From: Planctomycetaceae bacterium
GTDB taxonomy: Bacteria > Planctomycetota > Planctomycetia > Pirellulales > Thermoguttaceae
Length of the DNA stretch: 55,756 bases
Direction: 5' to 3'
Assembly: GCA_009778035.1 (NCBI GenBank)
Contig: WRKP01000011.1
Coordinates: 1-55,756 of the forward strand
The stretch's first letter is position 1. Every line of letters starts with the position of its first letter. Made by a program: the position numbers and the translations under genes. Shown piece by piece: positions 39,821 to 48,705 of this stretch. The notes under the pieces were generated by a model that worked only from the letters and a program-made list of their open reading frames with translations, ran no database searches and was not told the DNA's origin.

Positions 39821-39864
39821 TTTCTTTATGGAAAAACACGCCTTCAAGCAAAGGATTTAGTACC

Positions 39865-40179
39865 ATGATTATCGTCAACACTGATTACGTAACGGGACAC
39901 ACCGTAGTACGCACACTGGGCCTTGTTCAGGGCAGCACCGTTCGGGCGAAGCACGTAGGCCGGGACATTGCCGCTAATTTTAAGTCCATCTTCGGCGGAG
40001 AAATACGCGGCTACACGGAATTGCTGAACGAATCACGGCAGCAAGCGGTAGCGAGAATGGTAGAAACGGCACGAAAGATGGGTGCCAATGCCGTCGTGAA
40101 TGTCCGATTTTCTACCAATGCCGTCATGCAGGGTGCGTGCGAGTTGTATTGCTGGGGAACCGCCGTGGTGATTGAGTAA
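39865..40179 (+). CDS. ybjQ: YbjQ family (UPF0145) protein
   Basis: 104 residues, the usual family length. The family motif VRTLGLVQGSTVRAKHVGRD is followed by YTELLNESRQQAVARM and MGANAVVNVRF, then QGACELYCWGTAVVIE. These small proteins form a pentameric, heavy-metal-binding-domain-like ring; their role is unknown. It has a good promoter of its own, and no neighbour is related. Confidence 0.88.
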   Translation: MIIVNTDYVTGHTVVRTLGLVQGSTVRAKHVGRDIAANFKSIFGGEIRGYTELLNESRQQAVARMVETARKMGANAVVNVRFSTNAVMQGACELYCWGTAVVIE

Positions 40180-40273
40180 AACCGGTATGAAACTTGGCCG
40201 GAAACCCTCAAATCGTCATTCTGGCGTGCGTTATTTTGCTCCGTAGGTGGAGCGGCGAACACACTTGACCCCC

Positions 40274-42784
40274 ATGTCCCTCGAATTCACGCACCCCACA
40301 TACCTGTTCGGCCTGCTCCTCATCGCTCTGCTCGTCGGAGCGTATCGGTACTCCTTCGTGGACTTCTCCCGCAGACAGCGACGCATCTCCCTGGCCGTGC
40401 GGACTGTAATTCTCATATTCCTCGTCCTCGCACTCGCCAGATTGACCCTCATCCTGCCAACGCAACAAACAATGGTCATCCTCCTGGCCGACCACAGCCG
40501 AAGCATTGACACCAATGCCGCCGAATATCGCGATCAATTCATCGAACAATTCCAGCAAGCCGTCCCGCCGGAACGTTTCGGCGGAATTGTCGCATTCGGC
40601 GACGAAAACTCCACCGACATTGCCGCCGATTTCCAGCCTGCCCTGGCAAGGATTCCGCCGGGATTCGTACCCCATCTTGTGATCATCAGCGACGGAAACG
40701 AAACTCACGGCGATGTATTACGCGTCGCGGGCGATGCGGCTCACCGCAGAACCCTCGTTTCGGCCATTCCGCTGCCCAGTTCCACCGAGCCCGAAGTCCA
40801 ACTTGCCGACCTCAAACTGCCCCAACACGTTCGGCAGGGAGAACCCTTTTACATCGAGGCCGTCGTTCAAAGCAATGTCGAAACCAGTGCAACCATCACC
40901 CTGTTTCGGGGGCCCTTTATGCTGCTCGAAGAAATCCGGCAACTGCAAATCGGCGAAAATATTTTCCGCTTTCAACAAACAGCAACCGCCAATGAATCCA
41001 CAGGGCGGCAACTGGAATTTACCGTTACGGTCAACGCACCGCAGGATACGATTCGCGATAATAACCGCCTGACCGGCATCGTCTTTGCCGACGGCAGACC
41101 GCGGGTTCTCATCATCGACAGCGAACCCCGGACAATCCGCGATTTGACTTCGGCACTCCGCGAACAGGACATCATCCCGGAAGTCCGAACGCCAGCGGGA
41201 TTGCCGCAGACCTTGGAAGACCTGAATAATTTTGAGGCCGTGCTGCTTTCCGACATTCCGGCAACGGCCATTTCGACGAGCCAAATGAATCTGTTGCGGA
41301 CTTACGTCAGCGAACTCGGCGGCGGACTCGTGATGCTCGGCAGCGAACAATCCTTCGGCTTGGGCGGATATTACAAAACGCCGATTGAGGAAATCCTGCC
41401 CGTCTGGTGCAATTTTAAGAAAGAACAGGAAAAACCGTCGCTTGCAATGTGTCTCGTCATCGACCGTTCCGGCTCGATGGGCGGGCAAAAATTGGAACTG
41501 GCCAAGGACGCAGCCAAGGCCGCCGTCGAACTTTTGTCGCCGCAGGACTTTGCGGCAATCATTGCGTTTGATAATGAACCGTATGTTATCGTTCCAATGC
41601 AAAGTACGGCCTCGACGGCGTCAATTTTGTCGGCCATTTCGACCATTGAGGCGGCTGGCGGCACGAATATCTATCCCGCTCTTGTCGAAGCATACGAGCA
41701 ACTGCGTCGGATACCGGCAAGATTGAAACACGTCATTTTGCTGACGGATGGTTACAGTGCGCCGGGCGATTTTGAGGGGATTGCTCGGCAACTTGCCCGG
41801 GAGCAAATTACGGTTTCGACCGTTGGCGTCGGCGACGCGGACAATGTTTTGCTCAAGATGATTGCCGATATTGGCCGGGGCCGGCATTATGCGAGCGACG
41901 ACCCGCAGGCGATTCCGCAGATTTTCGCCAAGGAGACGATTGCTGCCGGTCAGTCCGCGATTCAGGAAATGCCGTTTTTCCCGGTGCAAATTACGGCAAC
42001 GACCGTGTTGCGGCAGATTGATATGGACATTGCTCCGCCGTTGTTGGGATATGTGATGACGAGTCCGAAACCGACGGCGCAGTTCATATTGGCGGCGGAA
42101 AGTACGGATCCGCTCCTCATTTGGTGGCGGTTTGGTTTGGGACAAACGATTGCGTTTACGTCGGATGCGAAAAGTCGCTGGGCGGCGGAGTGGGTCGGTT
42201 GGGAACATTTTGGCCGATTTTGGGCGCAGGTCATCCGGCATGCGATGCGGCAACCGTCGGGACAGGGATTTGCATTGGACATTGAATCGCAGCCGGAATC
42301 GATCCGAATAACGTTGGATGCGATGGATGAAGCAGGCCGATTTGTGAACGATGCCGCCCCGACGGCAACGTTGTACGATGAGTCGGGGGTGTTAGCGCAG
42401 GAGCGGGGAGTGTTAGCCCCCCGGTACTCCGACATTCCGCTTTATCAAACGGCACCGGGCCGATACGAGGCGGAGATTGCCGTCGCGAGCCGTCGAGTAC
42501 GCCAACTCGTGATTGCACATCCGGGTTCTGACGTTCTCGGCTCTTCATTTCTCCCGTCTCGCTATTCGGACGAGTTGCGGATTCGTCCGACGAATGAGGC
42601 GTTATTGCGTCAGATGGCGGAGTTGACGGGCGGTGCGTACGCTGTTTCGGCGGAGGAAATTGCAAATTGGCAATCGGGCCGCAGCGTCCTGAAGGCATTT
42701 CCGCTTTGGCCGTGGCTGTTGGCGTTCGCGGCGTTGCTTTATGTATTCGATGTGTTGCTCCGCCGCGTGGAGGTTTACAATTAG
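40274..42784 (+). CDS. Membrane-anchored VWA-domain protein with glutamine-amidotransferase-like region
   Basis: 836 residues from the ATG at 40274. Two N-terminal membrane helices (FGLLLIALLVGAYRY and ISLAVRTVILIFLVLALARL) are followed by a first VWA-like region (LLADHSRSIDTN). Next come a class I amidotransferase-like region (RVLIIDSEPRTIRDLTSAL, LGGGLVMLGSEQSFG) and a full VWA domain with the metal site CLVIDRSGSMGGQK. A C-terminal helix (FPLWPWLLAFAALLYVFDVLL) closes the protein. The domain order matches planctomycete proteins encoded with MoxR and DUF58, which probably form an envelope complex. Residues near 705 carry a translated copy of a dispersed palindrome. Confidence 0.82.
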   Translation: MSLEFTHPTYLFGLLLIALLVGAYRYSFVDFSRRQRRISLAVRTVILIFLVLALARLTLILPTQQTMVILLADHSRSIDTNAAEYRDQFIEQFQQAVPPERFGGIVAFGDENSTDIAADFQPALARIPPGFVPHLVIISDGNETHGDVLRVAGDAAHRRTLVSAIPLPSSTEPEVQLADLKLPQHVRQGEPFYIEAVVQSNVETSATITLFRGPFMLLEEIRQLQIGENIFRFQQTATANESTGRQLEFTVTVNAPQDTIRDNNRLTGIVFADGRPRVLIIDSEPRTIRDLTSALREQDIIPEVRTPAGLPQTLEDLNNFEAVLLSDIPATAISTSQMNLLRTYVSELGGGLVMLGSEQSFGLGGYYKTPIEEILPVWCNFKKEQEKPSLAMCLVIDRSGSMGGQKLELAKDAAKAAVELLSPQDFAAIIAFDNEPYVIVPMQSTASTASILSAISTIEAAGGTNIYPALVEAYEQLRRIPARLKHVILLTDGYSAPGDFEGIARQLAREQITVSTVGVGDADNVLLKMIADIGRGRHYASDDPQAIPQIFAKETIAAGQSAIQEMPFFPVQITATTVLRQIDMDIAPPLLGYVMTSPKPTAQFILAAESTDPLLIWWRFGLGQTIAFTSDAKSRWAAEWVGWEHFGRFWAQVIRHAMRQPSGQGFALDIESQPESIRITLDAMDEAGRFVNDAAPTATLYDESGVLAQERGVLAPRYSDIPLYQTAPGRYEAEIAVASRRVRQLVIAHPGSDVLGSSFLPSRYSDELRIRPTNEALLRQMAELTGGAYAVSAEEIANWQSGRSVLKAFPLWPWLLAFAALLYVFDVLLRRVEVYN
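42380..42425 (+). repeat. REP-type unit inside the VWA coding sequence
   Basis: GGGGGTGTTAGC and GAGCGGGGAGTGTTAGCCCC followed by CCGGT match the unit at 30301. They encode a local duplication GVLAQERGVLAPR in frame. It is the only copy found inside a gene. Confidence 0.55.
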
Positions 42785-42789
42785 GCAAC

Positions 42790-43746
42790 TTAACCGCCTG
42801 GCTGATGTCCTATAATTTCCTTACACGTGTTGCCGGCAACTTCCCGAACGTACGTCGGCAACCCATAACCCGGCAACTGATTGCGAAGTTCCGCAAGCAG
42901 TTGAACGCCTTTTTGGGCGGCAACCTCAAAATGGGCCGAGCCTGCCACGCGATCTAACTGATGCAGGTAATAAGGCAAAATCCTCGCATCAATCAGCCGG
43001 CAAAATAGCCGATTCAGCGTTTCGGCATCATCATTGACACGCCGAAGCAAGACTGATTGAGCCAACACGATCGGTTTTGTCAACAGTTCCCGACGTTTGA
43101 GAAACGCATCGCTCAATTCGTGAGGATGGTTGATGTGCAGTACCAAATAGAGAGGAATCGGCAACGTCAAAATCTCCGCAAGATAGGGCGTCAATCGACT
43201 CGGCAACACAACCGGCAGCCGGGTATGGATTCGGAGCCGACGGATATGCTTGATTCTTAAAATGGATTGGAGCAATTCATCGAGCGTTTCATCGTCCAGC
43301 ATAAGCGGATCGCCGCCGCTTAAAATGACTTCTTCCGTCGACGTATTCTGCCGAATGGGAGCAAGAAGCGTCTCAACGTCGGGACTTTTTTTGTTCGGAT
43401 GATGCCGACGGAAACAGAATCGGCAATGGATGCCGCAAGCCTGCGAAGCAAGCAACAGCGTTCGGCCTGCATATTTGCTGAGTGCACTATTTTTGGCGTT
43501 TGCAATTTCGCCGAGGGGGTCTCTGGAAAACCCTGGTACGGCTTGGTTTTCGTCGGAGCAGGGCAAAACCTGTAACAGTAATGGATCGTCTGGATTTCCG
43601 TGTTCCATGAGGTCGGCAAACGGCCGCGGAACGAGCAGGGGATAATCAGTTTGCACGATGCGTTCTGGAATGTCGAGCAATCGGCAGAGTTCCGCCGTGT
43701 CCGTAATGGACTGCCGCAGGTCATTTTGCCAGGTGGAATCGTTCAT
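42790..43746 (-). CDS. epmB: EF-P beta-lysylation protein (lysine 2,3-aminomutase homologue)
   Basis: 318 residues. Radical SAM protein with the CxxxCxxC cluster in LLLASQACGIHCRFCFRRHH. PLMLDDETLDELL, IHTRLPVVLPSRL, VLHINHPHEL and QSVLLRRVND follow. It is shorter than true clostridial lysine 2,3-aminomutases and fits EpmB, which turns alpha-lysine into beta-lysine for attachment to EF-P by EpmA. Neither efp nor epmA is adjacent. The -10 box lies 8 bases upstream of the ATG. A true KamA is the less likely alternative. Confidence 0.88.
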   Translation of the reverse strand: MNDSTWQNDLRQSITDTAELCRLLDIPERIVQTDYPLLVPRPFADLMEHGNPDDPLLLQVLPCSDENQAVPGFSRDPLGEIANAKNSALSKYAGRTLLLASQACGIHCRFCFRRHHPNKKSPDVETLLAPIRQNTSTEEVILSGGDPLMLDDETLDELLQSILRIKHIRRLRIHTRLPVVLPSRLTPYLAEILTLPIPLYLVLHINHPHELSDAFLKRRELLTKPIVLAQSVLLRRVNDDAETLNRLFCRLIDARILPYYLHQLDRVAGSAHFEVAAQKGVQLLAELRNQLPGYGLPTYVREVAGNTCKEIIGHQPGG

Positions 43747-43754
43747 ATTGGCAT

Positions 43755-43760
43755 AGTATA
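43755..43760 (-). promoter_or_regulatory. epmB extended -10 box, leaderless layout
   Basis: Minus strand TGGTATACTATG, with TATACT at 43760-43755 and an extended TGG before it. Only 8 bases separate it from the ATG at 43746; the -35 is not convincing. Confidence 0.5.
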
Positions 43761-43833
43761 CCAGGGTTTCCAGAGCCGACCATGCTCCGCCCTTATGGAT
43801 TATATCCTTCGCAGGGGTTCTGTCGGCAACACA

Positions 43834-43861
43834 TTACAAACAGCACGGAAAATGGTAAAAT
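43834..43861 (+). promoter_or_regulatory. fliN-like gene promoter, leaderless layout
   Basis: TTACAA at 43834-43839, a 16-base spacer and TAAAAT at 43856-43861, 9 bases before the ATG at 43871. Confidence 0.5.
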
Positions 43862-43870
43862 GCCGATAAC

Positions 43871-44923
43871 ATGGACGATGCTCTGTGTCCTCCAAGGGCC
43901 TTGTCTGCTATGCCGGAACTCAATTATACCCTTCTCGACAATTTTATCGAAGCGGTGAAAGCCGGTGCCGAAGAAGCAGCATCCGCATTTGCCCGAACGT
44001 TCGATATTAACATTACACTCGAACCCAAAGAAGGCGGCCAATTCAATGTCGAAGCCCTCCCGCCAAGCCTCAATGACAAGGGATTAGCCCTGCTCCTACA
44101 ACTCGGCGACCAAGGTGCCGCCGTGCTGATTCCCTCCGCAACCGGCCTCGTGCCCGATTGGTGTGCCGCTCCCGATGTTACCGGAACCAGCAAATTATCG
44201 ACATTCGCCCAAGAATGGGCGATGAACCTCATTCCCGAAGACTTCTTTGCGGATGATTTCAAGATTGCCGTCATCCAAAGCCTGTCGCAAGGCGTTCTCC
44301 GGGCCATGCCGGAATTGGATGCCGGATTTTTGGAAATTGCCTTGAATAAGGAAGACGGGACATCCGGTTCGGCATATATGTTTTGGCCCTTGACGGAACC
44401 CGCCAAGTTGCTGGATGAGCCGAAGTCAACATTCGACGAAATCCCGGACGCCCCGTCGATGGGCAATGCTCCGCCGTCATTTGGCGGCCAGGCCGATCCT
44501 TTTGGCGGCGCAAACTTTGGCGGAACTAATTTTGCCGGCACCGTCATGCAGCACCACCGCTTGGAAGATTTGCCGGGATACGCTCGGAGCGTCTTGAAAG
44601 TCAAGGTTCCGGTCGCGACGATATTGGCAAGGGGAAAGAAGCCGATCAAGACAATTTTGGAACTCGGCGTCGGTTCGATTATTCAATTCGACAAGTCGTG
44701 CGACGATATGCTGGAAATCGAAGTCGGTCAGAGCATAGTGGTTGCATTGGCGGAGGCGGTGAAGGTTGGCGACAAATTCGGTTTTCGGATTAGCACTTTG
44801 CGATTGCCGGAAGAGCGTTTCCGTCGTGTTGAGGTTCGTCGGGAAGGCGAATATCACGGCAAATCGGATTCGCCGCAAATCATCGGCAAGGCTCCGATTA
44901 AGTCGTTCGATAAGAAACGGTAA
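43871..44923 (+). CDS. fliN: FliN-like flagellar motor-switch protein with CheC/FliY-like N-terminus
   Basis: 350 residues from the ATG at 43871; a second ATG at 43910 starts at MPELNYTLLDNFIE. The N-terminal ~170 residues look like the CheC-like or FliM-like half of FliY proteins. A Gly/Phe/Pro linker (PSFGGQADPFGGANFGG) follows, then a C-terminal SpoA domain (LKVKVPVATILARGKKPIKT, ILELGVGSIIQFDKS, IEVGQSIVVALAEAVKVGDK). The SpoA domain builds the flagellar C-ring or a type III sorting platform. It is an isolated flagellar gene; the rest of the operon is elsewhere. The exact FliN versus FliY subtype is inferred. Confidence 0.78.
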   Translation: MDDALCPPRALSAMPELNYTLLDNFIEAVKAGAEEAASAFARTFDINITLEPKEGGQFNVEALPPSLNDKGLALLLQLGDQGAAVLIPSATGLVPDWCAAPDVTGTSKLSTFAQEWAMNLIPEDFFADDFKIAVIQSLSQGVLRAMPELDAGFLEIALNKEDGTSGSAYMFWPLTEPAKLLDEPKSTFDEIPDAPSMGNAPPSFGGQADPFGGANFGGTNFAGTVMQHHRLEDLPGYARSVLKVKVPVATILARGKKPIKTILELGVGSIIQFDKSCDDMLEIEVGQSIVVALAEAVKVGDKFGFRISTLRLPEERFRRVEVRREGEYHGKSDSPQIIGKAPIKSFDKKR

Positions 44924-44969
44924 GGAGTGCCGGATTCACACGGGATGCTCGTGTCCCGGAATGGCCTTC

Positions 44970-44998
44970 TTGCCAAGTTTTTTTCAATCGGTTAGAAT
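44970..44998 (+). promoter_or_regulatory. Promoter of the Gfo/Idh/MocA gene, leaderless layout
   Basis: TTGCCA at 44970-44975, a 17-base spacer and TAGAAT at 44993-44998, 7 bases before the ATG at 45006. An earlier in-frame ATG at 44997 overlaps the -10 box. Confidence 0.6.
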
Positions 44999-45005
44999 GC
45001 CTTGC

Positions 45006-46052
45006 ATGACAAAACGATTTGGAATCATTGGTTGCGGCATGATTGCCGGTTTTCACGCCCAAGCCATCAAGGCCGCTGGCGGCTCCCTCACCGCTTGCTT
45101 CGACACCAGAGCCGATGCCGCAGACAAACTCGCACAACAACAAGCAGGCTGCAAACCCTATCACGCCCTCGATGAGTTCCTTGCCGACAAAAATATCGAC
45201 ATCGTAACCATCGGCACGCCGAGCGGCGCCCACCTCGAGCCCGCCCTTGCCGCCGCAAAAGCAGGAAAACACCTCATCGTCGAAAAACCGCTCGAAATTA
45301 CCCTCGAACGATGCAACCAAATCATCAAAGCCTGCAAGGAAAATAATGTATTGCTTTCGACCATTTTTCATAGCCGATTCCACGATTCCTCCTTGCTCCT
45401 CAAAGCCGCTGTCGATTCAGGCCGATTCGGTCGGCTTGCCCTCGGTGATGCCATCGTCAAATGGTATCGCACACAGGAATACTACGACAGCGGAGCCTGG
45501 CGGGGAACTTGGGAACTCGACGGCGGCGGAGCCTTGATGAATCAGGCAATCCATACGATTGACCTTTTGCTTTGGCTGATGGGGCCTGTCGTTGAAGTTA
45601 CGGCTCATACCGCGTTGCTGGCACACGAACGGATCGACGTGGAAGATACGGCCGTCGCGACGGTCAAGTTTGTTTGCGGTGCTTTGGGAACGATTGTGGG
45701 AACGACGGCATCGTATCCGGGCTATCTCAAGCGGATCGAGATAAACGGCTCGAAAGGGTCGGCCATTTTGGAGGAAGAAGACATTGTCCGCTGGGATTTT
45801 GCGGAAAAATTGCCGGCGGATGTTGCCGTTCAAGAAGCGATGGCGAACCGCAAGTCTGGCGGCGGCGGAGCGGCGGACCCGTCGGCGATCAATTATGCGG
45901 GCCATGCGAAACTGTTTGCGAATATGATTGCGGCGATTGACGGCAAGGAGAAACTCGTCGTTGACGGTCTTGAGGGTTGCCGAAGCGTCGAGGTCATATT
46001 GGCGATTTATCAATCCGCGAAGACGAAGCAGACGGTGCAGTTGCCGTTGTAA
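45006..46052 (+). CDS. Gfo/Idh/MocA-family oxidoreductase
   Basis: 348 residues. The N-terminal Rossmann fold has RFGIIGCGMIAGFHAQA as the dinucleotide-binding loop, followed by VTIGTPSGAHLEPALAAAKA and LIVEKPLEITLERCN with the conserved EKP. The C-terminal domain carries GTWELDGGGALMNQAIHTID. These enzymes oxidise or reduce sugars and related polyols with NAD(P). The substrate cannot be told. It is short compared with the planctomycete Tat-exported type and has no signal peptide, so it is cytoplasmic. The promoter fixes the start. Confidence 0.88.
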   Translation: MTKRFGIIGCGMIAGFHAQAIKAAGGSLTACFDTRADAADKLAQQQAGCKPYHALDEFLADKNIDIVTIGTPSGAHLEPALAAAKAGKHLIVEKPLEITLERCNQIIKACKENNVLLSTIFHSRFHDSSLLLKAAVDSGRFGRLALGDAIVKWYRTQEYYDSGAWRGTWELDGGGALMNQAIHTIDLLLWLMGPVVEVTAHTALLAHERIDVEDTAVATVKFVCGALGTIVGTTASYPGYLKRIEINGSKGSAILEEEDIVRWDFAEKLPADVAVQEAMANRKSGGGGAADPSAINYAGHAKLFANMIAAIDGKEKLVVDGLEGCRSVEVILAIYQSAKTKQTVQLPL

Positions 46053-46055
46053 CAG

Positions 46056-46083
46056 TGCCGGGCGGGGCCGTTCTGGCCCGGCA
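46056..46083. terminator. Hairpin between convergent genes
   Basis: TGCCGGGC (46056-46063) and GCCCGGCA (46076-46083) form an 8-bp stem. It lies in the short gap after the oxidoreductase and before the MMPL exporter stop, so it may act in both directions. There is no T tract. Confidence 0.4.
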
Positions 46084-46094
46084 GGGGCAAATGT

Positions 46095-46125
46095 CCTTAC
46101 AGCAGCCAGGCCTTACAGCAGCCAG
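46095..46125. repeat. Tandem 16-base duplication over a stop codon
   Basis: CCTTACAGCAGCCAGG is repeated (46095-46110 and 46111-46125, the last base missing). The second copy contains the TAA stop of the MMPL gene. Confidence 0.7.
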
Positions 46126-48623
46126 TTTTTCTTTCGATCCCGTTCATGGCCCTCGAAAAACCGGCCCAGCGGGCTAAATAGGATCGCCGGCAACGCAACG
46201 ATCGCTCCAACCAGCGAAATCAGCAATATAATGCCCAATAACAGCGCAAAACGAGCGACCGGCACGAAATCACTCAATACAAAAACTAACATACCCACCC
46301 CGCAAATGATCATCGTCTGCGTCAAAGCCGTACTGCATCGCTGAAGTGCATACAATACCGCCTCCTTGCGAGCCATTCCGCGACGCAATGCCGTATTCAC
46401 CCAAGTCAAGAGATGCAGCGTGCCGTCGACCGAAATTCCTAACGCAACGCTCGCCGTCATCATCGAGCCCATATCGACCGGAATACCGCACAATCCCAAC
46501 AGTCCGAAAACAATCACGCAAGGAAATACATTCGGAATCATCGCCAACAGCCCGCGGACCAGTCCCCGCAAGATGATGATCATCGTCAATGCAATCAAAC
46601 CGAATGCCATAATGAAACTGTAAATCAGGTCCCAAAGCAGCATATGCTGGGCTTGCTGAACCAACGGAACTCCGCCGGTTACGTCGAACCGAACGGATTC
46701 GACGTTCATTTCTTCATTCGCCTGCCGGATTGCTTCGAGTTTGTCCTTGACTTCTTTGGTCAGGTCGGCATAGTTCAGGCGTTTTTGCGTGGAAATGCGA
46801 AGACTGAGCCGCCAATAGGTGCCGGCATACTCGCTGTTATAGCGTTCTATAGAATGAATGATCGCATTTTGCCTGGCATTTTCTCCGCGTTTTTCGTGGT
46901 GGGCTTCAATCACGAAGGCTTCGAAGGTATTGCAATGAACACAGTGAGCCGTATGGCAATTTTCGATATGGTCTAATATATTCTCAACGTTGTTAGAAAA
47001 ACGAAGACTACGCAGGCGGTCTTGATTGCGTTCAAGTATTCCTTCGAGAGCGGCTCGTTGTGTAACCGCCCGGCCGCCGTCGGTTTGCGAGGGTAAATGC
47101 GGGAGAAAATTCAATGCCGACACGACGGCATCGACGTGTTCCATAACCCATAATTCGTCGGCGAGCGCATCAATAAAATGCAACTGGTCAAGCAGCCGCC
47201 GGTCTTGCCAATCCGAGTACGGGAACTGGACAACAACTTCAATCGGAATGAGGCCGCCGATATTTTCTTCGAGCATTCGGTAATCCTGCAAGACTTTTGC
47301 ATCTTTCGGGAGCAGACCGTGAAACGTTACCGACGTCCGCAGGTCTTTGATGCCGAACGCGAAAATAATGAGCGAAAGGAACGTCAAAAGCGTAATCGGA
47401 TACCGAAAATAGTATATGACGAGGCCGAACCGTTCCCAAAAGTTGCCGGTAGGTTGCGGACTGCCCGGCGGGTGGTTGCCTGCCTTGTCGTCGCACCCGT
47501 CTAGATCATCATTACGTTTTGGAAACCAGCGTTTAATCGGGCGTTCCTGCAAGACGGACAAAATGCACAGAAAAAACCAAATCGTCCCCAAAAACAGAGC
47601 CAGCGACGCGAAAGTGCCAAATGTCCGAATCGGAACCATCTGACTGATCGCGAGGGAGCCGATGCCGAGAATCGTCGTAAATGCGGCAAGCGAACAGGGT
47701 AAAATCGCCTTGCGGAATGTCAGCATCGGCACGCTCCGGTAATCATCGCCCGGCTGCATTTCGGACAGCGTTTTTCGGTAATAATTCATCAGATGCACGC
47801 TGCCGGAAATCGTCAGTACGTAGACGAGCGAGGCATTCAGCATCGAGACGGAGTCGACGTGCGCACCGAACCAATAGAGGAGCGTGCCGGCGAGTTCTTC
47901 GTTGATGAGGGCAACCCAAAACACGAGCAGAGCGGCAAAGTAATGCCGTAAACAGCAAAACAGCAAAAACAGGCTGAACAGCAGAAAAAAGGGAAGCAGA
48001 GTTTGCTGCGATTTTTTGGAAATTGCGCTGATTGCAACGCTGTCGATGCTGGGGCCTGCGACATAGATGTCGCTTCGGGGCAGTTCTGTAACTTCTTCGA
48101 TGGTTGTAAGCAGGAATTCGACGGCTGCGGCAGGGGAGGCTCGCCACGCCGACGGATTGGGAACGAGTACGAGACAGGCTTTTTCGCGGTCTTCTCCGAT
48201 GAGCCAACCGATGAGACGGTCTTTGGCACGTTCGTCGCTCAATCGGGGAATCACTTCTTGCAGGTTTGCGATGACGGATCGCGTCGTCATCGTTCGGGCA
48301 AAATAGGCTTCCCCGTCTGCTGCATCGCCCTGCGACGCGACCAATTTTTCGGCCAAAATATCGAGTCGCTCATCATTGGTGGTGCAGCCTTTCCAGGAGA
48401 CCATCAGGTATTCGCCTTCGGCAAAATGTGCTTGGTAGCGGTCGCGGTAGGTGATGAGTTCTTGGCTTCCTCGGGGCATCCAATCGACGATTCGGTCGCT
48501 GGATCGTTTTCGTGCTTCGGCGGCTGACCAAACGAAGAAGGCGAACAGCACCGTACTCCCGAGGATGATGCAAATCCGCAGGGGACGGTAAAGAAATTCG
48601 TTATGTTTCTGCGGCGAAGGCAT
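46113..48623 (-). CDS. MMPL/RND-family exporter with sterol-sensing-like domain
   Basis: 836 residues. Two repeats of a large periplasmic loop and a bundle of six helices. The first bundle has LPFFLLFSLFLLFCCLRHYF, SLVYVLTISGSVHLMNYYRK and AAFTTILGIGSLAISQMVPI. The second has LIALTMIIILRGLVRGLLAM, NVFPCVIVFGLLGLCG and MTASVALGISVDGTLHLLTW. It belongs to the MMPL/RND superfamily of proton-driven exporters of lipids or hydrophobic compounds; no outer-membrane or adaptor gene is adjacent. The C-terminus is basic and short. A HEAT lipoprotein gene lies directly upstream on the same strand. Confidence 0.85.
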   Translation of the reverse strand: MPSPQKHNEFLYRPLRICIILGSTVLFAFFVWSAAEARKRSSDRIVDWMPRGSQELITYRDRYQAHFAEGEYLMVSWKGCTTNDERLDILAEKLVASQGDAADGEAYFARTMTTRSVIANLQEVIPRLSDERAKDRLIGWLIGEDREKACLVLVPNPSAWRASPAAAVEFLLTTIEEVTELPRSDIYVAGPSIDSVAISAISKKSQQTLLPFFLLFSLFLLFCCLRHYFAALLVFWVALINEELAGTLLYWFGAHVDSVSMLNASLVYVLTISGSVHLMNYYRKTLSEMQPGDDYRSVPMLTFRKAILPCSLAAFTTILGIGSLAISQMVPIRTFGTFASLALFLGTIWFFLCILSVLQERPIKRWFPKRNDDLDGCDDKAGNHPPGSPQPTGNFWERFGLVIYYFRYPITLLTFLSLIIFAFGIKDLRTSVTFHGLLPKDAKVLQDYRMLEENIGGLIPIEVVVQFPYSDWQDRRLLDQLHFIDALADELWVMEHVDAVVSALNFLPHLPSQTDGGRAVTQRAALEGILERNQDRLRSLRFSNNVENILDHIENCHTAHCVHCNTFEAFVIEAHHEKRGENARQNAIIHSIERYNSEYAGTYWRLSLRISTQKRLNYADLTKEVKDKLEAIRQANEEMNVESVRFDVTGGVPLVQQAQHMLLWDLIYSFIMAFGLIALTMIIILRGLVRGLLAMIPNVFPCVIVFGLLGLCGIPVDMGSMMTASVALGISVDGTLHLLTWVNTALRRGMARKEAVLYALQRCSTALTQTMIICGVGMLVFVLSDFVPVARFALLLGIILLISLVGAIVALPAILFSPLGRFFEGHERDRKKNWLL

Positions 48624-48705
48624 TGGCGGAAGTGTTAAGGGGTGCGATTACAGGGCATATCTATATGCCTTGGGCATCTAAATAACATAAAAAACTACGA
48701 AAAAT

